A stretch of 64,000 bases of DNA, from assembly GCA_015501055.1 (NCBI GenBank), contig JADNYV010000006.1, positions 496,001-560,000 of the forward strand. Direction: 5' to 3'. Under the pieces are notes generated by a model. The model saw only the letters and a program-made list of their open reading frames with translations. It searched no databases and had not been told where the DNA came from. Made by a program: the position numbers and the translations under genes. The DNA is from Mucidula mucida (lineage: Eukaryota > Basidiomycota > Agaricomycetes > Agaricales > Physalacriaceae). Below, in pieces: positions 48,963 to 59,622 of the stretch; position 1 is the stretch's first letter; every line of letters begins with the position of its first letter.

Positions 48963-51900
48963 TAGGTCATGGTGTATAGGTATGAAGCTGTCCCATTTGA
49001 AGGGCACTAGAACGAGTATGGTTGACTAAGGTTGACGTCAAAGTCATTACGAAGGCTGACTGTAGTCACCCACTTTCCACCGCTGTCATTCTGCCTTCGT
49101 GTGGATCTGCTGGTAATGTTCTGAGGTTGAATAATTGATATCAACATTACTCTACATTACTGTAACGAAATGACGAGAGGTCACGAGGTGATCAACGATG
49201 TAAATTGAAACGCGCATCGTCCACCAAACCGTTATGAACATCAACATGTTGGAAGCCTGATTTCCAGAGCTTCAGGAGTAGCTAAAGTTTGAGGTCAAAG
49301 CGCGCGGCGAACTGAAGGCAGTGATCACCCGATTAATTATTTGGTCGATACCATGGCCAGTCCCTTACAGTCGCCTGAGCGCCACACCAAGACGTGAACG
49401 GCACGATCGACACATCAGCACCATGTAATAGGCGCCAAAGTGGCGCGACTAGACCCACCAGGAACGAGTTGATGAAAGAATGAACGGGGGCGGTCAGCGG
49501 GTGGGACACATTGATTCTCGACATCGAGACAAATGAGGGTGAGTACGAGGGGGATCACCATGCCGCCACAGCTGGTTATGTGCACCGACATCAAGTTCAA
49601 AATTCGGGATTTTGAATGCTGATGGGCGGGAAGATAAACGACGTATCCTAGAAGTACTGCGAAGTGCGGAGCATGACGAGGGAGATAATAGAGCGCCACA
49701 TCTCAAAGATTCCAGAACATTTGCGAAAAGACGACGTGAACTCTGCTCTTTTCCATCTTCTGCCCAACGAACAACCTGACTAGCCCTCGGTGTTCAGTTA
49801 GCAAGGTCATGTATAACCAGTGGAAACAAGTGTTGATGCATTGATGTGGCGGTGTCGAGAGTTATTGATTTTCTGGTCGAAAATGTAAGGCATATTTCCA
49901 GTGGATTAATCATTCTGAGGGCTGAACTAGGCTTAATGGTAAAGCGCTGTGTGCCTCACTGTATAATAGTAGGAAGCTTCAAATTTCTAGACGCTAGCAG
50001 TTGTGGTTTGGTTGTGGTTGTAGCAGCGTTTTGCTGCCGGATGCCGAGAAGGCTTTCGCTCCGACGAAAGTTCTTGCGACCCAACTTCGACCATCATATT
50101 CAATATTTGGTCACCGCAGACCTGACTATGACGAGCCATCGACGTTAAGACTGTGCCGAGAAATCGAACGCGGGTGTTCCCCAGAGGTGGCCATTTGACA
50201 CCGCTCGCTGGCATCCATCAACTTTACTAGGACGCGGTATTCCCAACGCTCAAGTTTCCTCTCATAAAATGTGTCCTCCTTTCGTTCTCCCGGCATTCGC
50301 TAGCTCGGATTTTACAGGATGCCTCTACCGACGTTCTTCGACACCGCAACATACGTCCGATGACTTCAATGAATGTTTGTCGTATAAGCCTACTCATTTC
50401 CTTTTATGTTGCAGGTGTGTGCCCGGAAGTTCAAGCGATGACTGCAAAGGCTTATAGCTCTCATGAGTAAGTCCGACCTAATGCTTTCCGGGAGATGCTA
50501 TTTGGCGACAACCCCCACCAATTTCACTCGTCTCCAGGAAGATACATACTGTGCATGCGTAACTCATTGTCGTTGTATGCAACCGATGATCCTACAGATG
50601 CTTCTCTGCTTTACCTGTTCAAGGAGTTTCTTTAGTCTTCCGAGTTTACAGTGCCGACGTGCATCGTCCAGCCGCCACTGTGGACCACGCCTTGACTTGA
50701 CACGATATCTAACCACTTAACGATGGAGGGCCTGGTCAGGTCATCGTGAATGCGAGGTTGGACTTCGAATTTGAGCTCATATGGATAGTCAACTCTACGA
50801 AGCAGCCACCGACGCGATGGTTCGAACGTCATACGGGTACATATCTCATTTGGCGTTCATACCATTCTATGTCACGGGAATGTGCAAGGTTTCTGGAAGG
50901 TGGGTAACTAAGCCTTCGATGAGGACACGCCTGTGCATTCGCTTCAAGCTCGACAAAATTCGTTCTACAGAACGTTGTGCCGGCTAGCAAGATCTGCGAC
51001 GATGGTTAGTCCAAGTAGGCGAGCCCCTCTGACAATCCTGGTGCTGATGATCCGCAGGCCTGCAGCATACTTCCTTCTTAAAATACACGCAGTTTCAAAC
51101 GCCCTGTTGTATGAAATTGTTCGAGTTGTAATTCGACAAATTCGCTGACTTCTGGAATACAATATAGCATAGGAGACGGGCTCGGCCACTCTGGTGGCTG
51201 AAAGCGAGACTCCTCGACTTGCTGCGTACCTTCATCTATCGATCCTAACGCTAAGCATACTATAATTCCTGAGCATGAAGTGTATGTAGACGACTAGTTT
51301 TTTCCCGTCAGCTAGCGCTGCTGGCATTTTGCCAGAGGTTGTTGTCGGTTTTGTATGGATCCGGGTCGCTGTGGGCACTGCTGCGGAGACCAGTGCTCGA
51401 CTAAGATGGCCTAGCGAGATGTACAGTTAGTTGGTACAACATGCCATGCTGCAGAACTTGTGACACTATTCACAGACCCCCAATAGCGTGCTATTCTCGC
51501 TACTTGTGCTGTGTGTTCAACTAGTGAGAGATGCGTCATATCGTATGCACCGCCAGTTTTCAGTGTCGATCCCTTTAAGGTAAGTGAAGGTAACGTGGCG
51601 CACTCGGCATTATGTGTCACGACTGTGAATGCCATGCCGGCTGTTTTTGTACTCGGGATCCTGTTCAATGGATTAACAGTGTTAGCAAAGTTGCCAAGTA
51701 CCAAGTCTTCTGACATACTCATTGTTTCCGGAGATGGAAAGAGGTGTAGGTCAACGGAGCCTCGGTGTTTTCACGGAAGGGAGGAACTACTAAATGGGGA
51801 GCTCTCAATGAGTAAGAACATCGCATCGAATGAGTCACTACGACTAGCGAGTCTACAAGATTGGCGAACAATGGTCACCACAAACAATACAGTGGTGAGT

Positions 51901-53272
51901 GTGGTGTTGTTTAATACTCGGACGAGTACCATTCCTGGTGGACAATGAGCGCGAAGGATCCAACACATAGTACACCTTCGAGTGCAGGCTGCATTGTTGA
52001 AGACGTTTACTAGCTGTCAAGGAAAGATCTGTGATGAACATACACTGCAGCCCACTAGACGGATGGGCCTATACGCAACTGTAGTTCAGTTCGAAGGACC
52101 TGAGATGATCACGCATGACGCAGAACAATGGGCTGTTGGGAGTCAACGATCGAGCGATGGACCTAAGGGGCACTAGTTTGGGAATGAAGTTCCATGTCGC
52201 GGTGTTCGTATCGCGTCGGCTACTGAGTCCCGATACACATTACTACCATCAGCGAGAACAATGGAATACATTGTCCTGCGTCATGGTTGTGTACTACACG
52301 TAGCAACATGCAGTCAAGAGTTCCTCGGCTAACAATGATTATTGTGTTATCGGACCCAGGAGTCAATTAACATCTATTGAGGCGGTATTCATGCAAAGTA
52401 AGACATTCCAGAGAACAGACGAGAACAGCAGCATGCCTGCAGAGTCATAAGGAGTACACAGCCACCATGGGATTCAGGACCCACAAAGCGCGTTCGCTGC
52501 CGAAAGCAGATAGTTCTGACAAGATAGCGTGCTAGTGTCCTAGAATAGCTTTACGTGACACCACGAATACTGCTAAAGAGTATTCAAATCCCCGGCTGAA
52601 AGAGCAGACACTGCAGTTTGGAGGAACATCACTCAAGGCTTTGTCTGCGGTTCCTGCCCGCTAGAATCAGTGTCACTGACAGGGAGGACCTATTGCGCGG
52701 TTAGACAGTTCCGACGTGGAATCTGGATTGACAGCAAGCTCTGGAGCCAAAAGTGTACGATTTGGCCGGAGGGAGTCACACCGGAGGTATAGGAGAGAAT
52801 GGCCGCTCTGCCATCTGGAAACCCTTTTCAGGAAACTCCGAATTGTTTTTGTTTTTCCATACTCCGATATTTGAAACCCTTCTGCGCATGTATAAACCTT
52901 CCAAGAGCCCCTTGGTTGGTGCTCCTACTGCCCCCGTCCAGCTTGGATATTAGTCCGGGTGCCATTCTCCACTATCGATACGTCCGCCTACCACGACCAC
53001 CCAGCCTTCCCCACTCGCTCTTTCAGTCGTTGTTTCCAAGTTTCCAGCATAGTTTTCGCTTTTCGTCGCCTGATCCGATTTCTCTGGTTGTCGCAATCCC
53101 GCTTCAGTTAAATTAATCCCAGCTCTCCGTTTCCCTCCCAGCCTTGTCTCAAAGAAACCCCCCAAAAAAACACCAGTTTTCGTACGCTTTCCCCTCATCG
53201 TGCTATATCTTTCGCCTATCTATATATTTCGCAATCCTACAGCACACGCCTACCCATACTGGCATTTTCGCC
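48963..53272. other. 4.3-kb gene-poor region
   Basis: No conserved protein could be recognised in this, the largest empty stretch of the window. Overlapping open frames on both strands at 51.4-51.97 kb lack a known domain. A tRNA-like A box lies near 49.93 kb. The last 300 bp (about 52.97-53.27 kb) are pyrimidine-rich and look like the promoter/5' UTR of the RRM gene. No terminal repeats were spotted by eye, though a decayed transposon would be a fair guess. Confidence 0.4.
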
Positions 53273-55979
53273 ATGTCCCGCTTTGATAACCACAAGGAAT
53301 TTGACAGGACCCCTGGTCTGAGCTACATGCGTGGCTCAGACTCAATTAACGGGATGCAGGCCGGGACGAGCCCCAGCAATTACTCAGCCATGGATCGACG
53401 TACAAACGGAGGCACAGGAAGCTACCAGCTGTATACAAGCTCGGTACCGCGGCCCATGAGTGCGCCGGATTGGGAGGAGCGTTCTTGGGACGTCCAAAAT
53501 GGTCCTACAGGACCAAACAGATCCATTCCTGCCGCCGCGCCGAGTCCATCCTTCTCTCTCTACAACCACCACCATCCCTCTCCGCCTCCATCCAGTCCGC
53601 TGTTCTCGCTCAACGAGCGCGTCGACCGTAACAGCGACCGAGATACCTACCGCGCGACCCACTCGCCCATTTCCGCCGTCGTGCAATCCTCTCCCGTACA
53701 TACATCGCGCTCGACCATCTGGTGGGGCGAACTCGAGCCTTGGATGGACGAAGAATACGCTAAACAAGTATGCGCTCTCATGGGCTGGGATCCTGTCACT
53801 ATCAAGGTGCCCCATCCTACCCCTGACCCATCCTCGGGCCAGCACGCCAATAATCCAGGCTACTGCTTTCTCACTTTCCCCTCTCCCGCCCACGCTCAGG
53901 CCGTCCTCGCCCAGGTCAATGCCTCCAACGTCCCCGCCCTTACCATGCCCAATTCTACAAAGCCATTTGTCTTCAATTGGGCGGCCTCAGTACCGCCTGC
54001 TGTCGCGCCCGTCTCGCCCGCGTATTCCGTGCCCTCTATGGCCGGGACACCTCAGTATCCCAAGGAGTACAGTATTTTTGTAGGCGATTTGGCCCCAGAG
54101 ACGTCCAACTCAGATCTGGTCGCCGTTTTCAGGAACCCTGTATTGGGCCTCCGGAGCGACCGCGAGCCAAAGTTCATACGTCCATTCGTGAGCTGCAAGA
54201 GCGCGAAAATCATGCTGGATCCTGTCACCGGCGTGTCGAGAGGTTATGGCTTTGTTAGGTGCGTGCTAGACGCGCCCTTTGGAAGCTCTACTGACAAGTT
54301 TCGGCTAGATTCACTGATGAGGCTGATCAGCAACGTGCGCTGGTAGAGATGCACGGTCTCTACTGTCTGTCGCGACCTAGTCCGTCCGTTTTAAGCATGT
54401 TTCAGACGCATATATTCACCTTTTTCATAGTGAGGATATCTCCCGCGACAGCCAAGTTCAAGCCCACCACAGTCATGGCCCCCCACGATCTCCCCGTTCA
54501 ATTTCCTTCCTCATCCAATGGTTCAGACGTGACTGTCGCTGTTCCTTTCACTTCACTGTCGACTCAAACAAAGAGTGTGTCTGCCCCAATCGCAGCAGCG
54601 AACTCTCATTCCTCTCTACATTCTGCGTCGTCGGGTTCTTCATCATCCATCGAGGGTTCCAGCTCGGGTACCACTCTTAGCTCCCATACATCTGCCTCTA
54701 GCGGCAGTCTATCCTCCAATCACAATACGACCGACGACATGATGAACCTTCCTATTCACGCCCTAGCTCAGATCGCCAAGGAATATGCCGAGGGCGTGCG
54801 CAACCCACCCAAAACATCGACAGCAGCGACGTCCATCACATCCCAATTTGCTCAGGATAGGTCCGCTGCTTCAAGAGCGCAAGATCAAAGGTACTTCTCA
54901 GAGGAGTCATGGAAGCATCATGCACAGGCGCAAGCCATTCTTGGCAACCTCATTGGTCCGAATGGAGAGCAACTCACGTCGACCGATCCTTACAATACGA
55001 CTGTCTTCGTTGGAGGCCTTTCACCTCTCATTTCGGAAGAAACACTACGAACGTTCTTCGCACCATTCGGAGATATCCATTACGTGAGTGTGGTTCCGTT
55101 GATAGTGTGTGATCGATTCTGACTTCTACATAGGTAAAGGTTCCGGTGGGAAAACATTGCGGCTTCGTACAGTTCGTTCGAAAGGCCGATGCGGAGCGTG
55201 CCATTGAGAAGATGCAAGGTTTTCCTGTTGGAGGAAGCAGAATTCGTCTCAGTTGGGGACGTAGTCAATGTAAGGCCACACATTTCCAACAATCTTCGTT
55301 ATTCAATCGTCTTCCAGACAAAGCTGCACAGGCTGCTGCCCAAGCCGCACAAAGCGCTGCCATCCAGACTCATGTCCCTGCCAACATCAATCCGTTCTCC
55401 ATGACGCCGGAACAGCTACAGAGCCTCCAACTTCAAATGAAGATGGCGCAAATGACTCAGAGTCAGGCACACAGCGACATTCAGCTTCAGCATGTAGCAG
55501 ATCAGGCGCAATTCGCCAATCCTAACTACGAGTACGGAAAGGCATTTTCTCCCTTCTCTCCCGAACCCAACAGCTCGTACGCACGGCGCGATTCGTTCCC
55601 TACCGGTGCACCTTTCTCGTCGAGGGGATTCCCGGCCTCCTGGTACCGCAACGAGATCGTGATCACAAGTCCCACCGCCAGTACCGCCAAAGCGACACCG
55701 ACTACTACACGTCCTGGCAGTGCCAGCAGATATGGCTCGTATTTGGGTGGTGGTTCTCCTCCTGGCACCCGAGCTCTTGGCCGTTCCGAAAATCATATTT
55801 CACGGCCGTCATCGGGCCAACCCGATGTCCAGGAGTTCGATGCCATGCACGATCTCAACGGGACGCTGGCGAGTCTTGACCTTGATCGCGATCGTCCATG
55901 GAAATCGCCAGCTGAAAGTTCCGACAGCGGCGCGTCTGTGCAATTCCAGATGACGATGAATCCTACCCCATCCCCATGA
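53273..55979 (+). CDS. Three-RRM RNA-binding protein (Nam8/Ngr1/TIA-1-like)
   Basis: 835 residues from five exons: 53273-54258, 54309-54379, 54431-55083, 55134-55269, 55318-55979 (sum divisible by three). After a Ser/Pro-rich N-terminal region come three RRMs. RRM1 (TIWWGELEPWMDEEYAKQ ... GYCFLTFPS). RRM2 (YSIFVGDLAPETSNSDLV ... GYGFVRFTDEAD ... SRPMRISPAT). RRM3, after a 170-residue Ser-rich linker (TTVFVGGLSPLISEETLR ... HCGFVQFVRKADAERA ... IRLSWGRSQ). The tail is Ala/Gln-rich and then Ser/Pro-rich. The arrangement matches Nam8/Ngr1/Csx1 proteins, which act in splicing at U1 sites or in mRNA stability. The large disordered regions favour an mRNP-regulator role (inference). Confidence 0.9.
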
Positions 55980-56720
55980 AATGCATGCCCCTCACGATAT
56001 TTGGCTTCTCCCCCTTGAAATACTGCGCTACATTTCCTCTCGTCCCCTTTTTGATCAAAGATTTGGTTTTCGATTTTCATTGCTCGCTTGTCTATCTCTG
56101 CTATCTGAATTTCCCCTCTCTCGTCTCTCCTCTCCCCGTCATACATCATTTCGGGTTCCTTTAATGTTTTTCATCGCGTCACACTCCGTTTAGTTTTCAC
56201 ATACTATCCTCGTCTCGATCGTGCAGTCTACTGTCTTGTTTTGTTGTCTGTCCATGGAAATTTGTCATCTACTACCGTAACTTTTATAAGTACACTCTCA
56301 GTTTTTAGCATCATCAGTCTGGCAATCGCATCTGTTCTATACGTCTCTCGCCTTGTGCGCGTGAGCTTGAGTCCGCCACTGTTTCCTGCACGTTCTGATG
56401 CAATTCCCTCATGACGCGGGTTATGCAGGTTCAATTGGAGTTTAACCAAGTCGAGTTGGTCCAATAGGGTTTCGTGGAGTAGTTACTTAGCTTCGGATGC
56501 ACTCAGAAACTTAGCAAAGTCCTTCCTTTGGTGTCCACCGACGTTGCAGGTAAAAAAATACATGGAAAAGGTACCCACAACCGCTACGGGAGTACTTGAC
56601 GCTGTCGAAGTTGAACATTGACGCTTTGGACCGTGCGCCACAGCAGACGATGATCATTGTTCTACCCGTTTTAAGTTAGAATAACATGCTCAAGGTTCGG
56701 CCATATACATGGCTTGCCTT
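55980..56720. other. 3' region of the RRM gene
   Basis: CT-rich 3' UTR-like sequence to about 56.3 kb, then nothing recognised up to the left terminal repeat of the MITE. Confidence 0.45.
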
Positions 56721-56749
56721 CTACTATCCTTGATCGGGAAGTGAAATCG
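56721..56749 (+). repeat. Left terminal inverted repeat
   Basis: 29 bp, perfect inverse complement of 57385-57413. Contains the GAAGTGAAATC motif at its inner end. Confidence 0.9.
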
Positions 56750-57384
56750 CGGCCAGAAGTGAAATCCTCGCAGTATTTAGCTTCCCTATATCGCAATTGT
56801 CATTGTATCGCACCAGGAATTTTTTATAAGACGCTTTTACACCTAAGGAACGAGTATACAAAAGTACATGGTCACTGGACAAATGAGGAGAGAAGAGTGA
56901 ATTTTGAATAGCTGAAATCGAGGCGTGATGCGATTTCATCACTGCTTCTTGCCCTCGTGTAAATCAACCCAGACCTCGGATGGTCCTGGGACTTTTCATA
57001 CATGTTGAATACCCTGTTTTGGTATGTCTCGATGCAAAGTACCGGAGGAGAATGGCCATACTCGATAACAACGCTCATCGAGAACAGGAAGTGAAATCGA
57101 CAGTGACAAATTTTCAAACCCCGCGATGCCATTGCTTGTAACCACGCATAGGTGCCGTGGTGCCGACACTTGGTCGGCACCAGGAGGCAGGACTGGTCAC
57201 AGCTCGTCACGATTTCACTTCCCCGCTTAATTGAAGGTCGCAATCGCGGCCGCATTGGCAAAGCTCGTCCTCCGCCTAAAAACACCAAACTTGATACACT
57301 TCATCTATAGCATATGGAATGTCTGATTTACAATTTCCAGGGCAATACACGAAGAATTGAGCTATTACCACCCGTTCCAATAAT

Positions 57385-57413
57385 CGATTTCACTTCCCGA
57401 TCAAGGATAGTAG
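57385..57413 (-). repeat. Right terminal inverted repeat
   Basis: 29 bp, perfect inverse complement of 56721-56749. Outer end is GGATAG followed by TA. Confidence 0.9.
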
Positions 57414-58157
57414 TGGTAGTTGAGGATGTGTTAAGCGGGTCATTATTTAAGCGCCTATCCCTCTGCGACGTACGTTTGGCGTACTTCCCATTCCAAAAGC
57501 GGCAAAACAAGCCCAACGCAACGGAGACCGCCAGGATGCTACCGTTAGTTCTATTCTCAAAGCGATGAAGCAACATGCATGAGTCCACCTTGCCTATCAT
57601 CCAGGATGCCAGTAAGCTCATGAAGAGCGCATTTGTTCTACTCCCTCTTGATGGTCCTCTCCTCCTCTCTCAGCTCATGATTGAAGAATGCGGATATTGC
57701 GTTTCTTTCGGCGTGCGAGCCATATGCTTCCGGCGTGTCCACCTCGCTGGCGGCATGCTAGCGTAGACAGAAGTATTATGGCAACAGTTTGGTCAATTGG
57801 TGACAATGATGCACCACCTATCGTTGCGGATGCAGTTGATTCGGGTCTCTTGCAGAAAGTGGGCGAGGGAGGGAAGGTGAAAATGGCGTACATCTTGTAT
57901 GATATTGAAGGAGGAGGTTAGAGATGAGCAGTGTGGAAAGTGGGTATTTTTGCGCTCTTTGGATTGTAAGAGATTCTTAGATTCGATACCGTTTACTTTC
58001 ATCGTCCTTGTATACAAGGCCGCTGAAGAGTAGACAGGATTCATTTGACAGAATTTCGGTCACTAACGCGGTAGAATGCAGACTAAAAGATGTTCATCTT
58101 CGATAATCTACACATCATTTCAGATAACAGTTCAAGAGCACATCGTATCAGCTTCAC
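57414..58157. other. Intergenic between MITE and b561 gene
   Basis: 744 bp including the b561 3' end. No further gene recognised. Confidence 0.45.
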
Positions 58158-59167
58158 TCACCTAGCACGCACTCCTACTGCGACGAGTACGACAAGCGGC
58201 GAAAGCGTGTAGGCCAGGAAGCGGGCAGGATAAGATACATATTTCTCGCCCCACCCCGACCACCCACCTCCCAAAATTACCGTCAACAAAAGGAACACAA
58301 ACAAAACGTATCCGGATATTCTATATATCCGGTGTTCAAAAACCCTAGTCATCAGATATTTTCAGTACGCACCTATGATACCGCCACACTAGCTTCGCCT
58401 TCATCCCGCCGCCGAACGCGGCGCCTCCAAACCATACACTGGCTCCCCCGATGGCCACCTGTATGGCTATCCACGCCATACAGGCAATGCCGATAGTCTG
58501 TCAAGCGTCCATGAGCACCACGTAAATGTCAACCGGAAGGGTACCTGGACATACGCCATGCCATGATTTGAAATGGTGCTTGTCGCGTATGAACTTGTTG
58601 TACACGACCGCGAACGTTCCGAACGCGACTACCGGAAACGCGGTGCAGAACATGGCGATCTGGTGCCGCGTTAGCCCCGCCGCCTTCGTTTTGGGCTGCG
58701 AGGTCGGTTGGAGGGTCAAGATGCCTGATAGAGTTCAATGGCGGTCCGTGGATGAGCGCGTTGATAGTACGTGCCATATGTGAACAGAGTCATTGCGAGA
58801 GCTTGCATGACGGGATGCCAGGCAAACCAGCCGACTTGGGTGGGATGGTTCGACAGGACGACTATTAGTGTGATAACAAGAGAAACCTAGGCTATTTTCA
58901 GTAGACAGGCCGAGTACAGTGGTTTAAGCACATACAGCTGAAGCCGTCTACAAACTCTTGTTAATGCAGACGTTTAGTTCAAACGACGTGTATACTCACC
59001 ATGGCCGCATAAAAAGCGAGCATATCACCCCGCCTCTCTTCATTCTTGATGAGCTGTTCTTCCTGTCCCATATTTGCGTCGGCAGCGGCTCCGTTCTCTC
59101 TTTGATCGGGAGGAAGTAGCAATTCGTAGTCCTCAGAGTCAATAGGACGATCGTCGTTGACCGGCAT
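58158..59167 (-). CDS. Cytochrome b561-family transmembrane protein
   Basis: 249 residues from six exons: 59167-59000, 58947-58936, 58886-58775, 58724-58555, 58497-58373, 58320-58158 (sum divisible by three). After a hydrophilic acidic N-terminus, several hydrophobic helices carry the b561 His pattern: FAWHPVMQ, LTRHQIAMF, DKHHFKSWHG and WRYHRISGY. Together these would coordinate two b hemes for transmembrane electron transfer, as in ascorbate-dependent or ferric-reductase b561 proteins. Exon 2 is a 12-bp micro-exon (residues TASA) and is needed to complete the first helix. Intron 3 (58774-58725) begins GC rather than GT; only that border keeps the frame (TYG|ILTLQP). Cellular membrane and donor are unknown. 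Confidence 0.82.
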
Positions 59168-59622
59168 GGCTGCAGGATCAGTTAAATAGACATGAATGTC
59201 AATGAGTAAGCCACGAAGCCACGTATCATGGGAGAATGCAAGATATGTAAGATGCGCAACTCCCGCGATCGTGCGTGGGGGCGCGCGCAGTTCCCACGTG
59301 AAGCAATTATATCTGATACGATTGGTTCCCAGCCGCGTTGATTCGCGTGTTATCTCCTTGAATGTCGACTGTCTTCTTCGCAAGTCAAGCAGCACTAGCT
59401 GTCACCGACTTCCTGTGGCTTTTACCATTTCGTCTTTCGTGTTGTCCGGCATAATGTATGGCCCAGTTGAGCAAGGCGTCAGAGGTTGACGTGAGACGTT
59501 CAATCCGGTTCTCGATAAACACGACACGTTACAAGTTACCTGAACCAATACTGGGAATAAAGAGTCTCGAATCCGATTACGGTTATACAGCCCAAAGTAA
59601 AACATAGTATAGTACCGAAATC
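59168..59622. other. Intergenic between b561 start and GBF1-like stop
   Basis: 455 bp; b561 promoter and 3' end of the Arf-GEF. Nothing else recognised. Confidence 0.5.

Larger units (their letters stand above)
56721..57413. mobile_element. MITE-like DNA transposon with 29-bp perfect terminal inverted repeats
   Basis: The first 29 bp (56721-56749) and last 29 bp (57385-57413) are exact reverse complements. The flanking base context fits insertion at TA: TA then CTATCC on the left, GGATAG then TA on the right, so the TIR proper may be CTATCCTTGATCGGG... with a TA duplication as in Tc1/mariner-like elements. Inside are five copies of GAAGTGAAATC, three direct (56738, 56756, 57088) and two inverted (57211, 57386), like subterminal transposase-binding repeats. 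No transposase is encoded; the longest internal frame has no domain. Length about 690 bp and lack of coding capacity suggest a non-autonomous element. Confidence 0.8.

Noticed and set aside
50130..50200. Possible tRNA T-loop (GTTCGATT on the minus strand) near 50.15 kb, and TTCGAAC near 50.82 kb
   Set aside because: No matching T stem, anticodon arm or acceptor stem could be folded around either.
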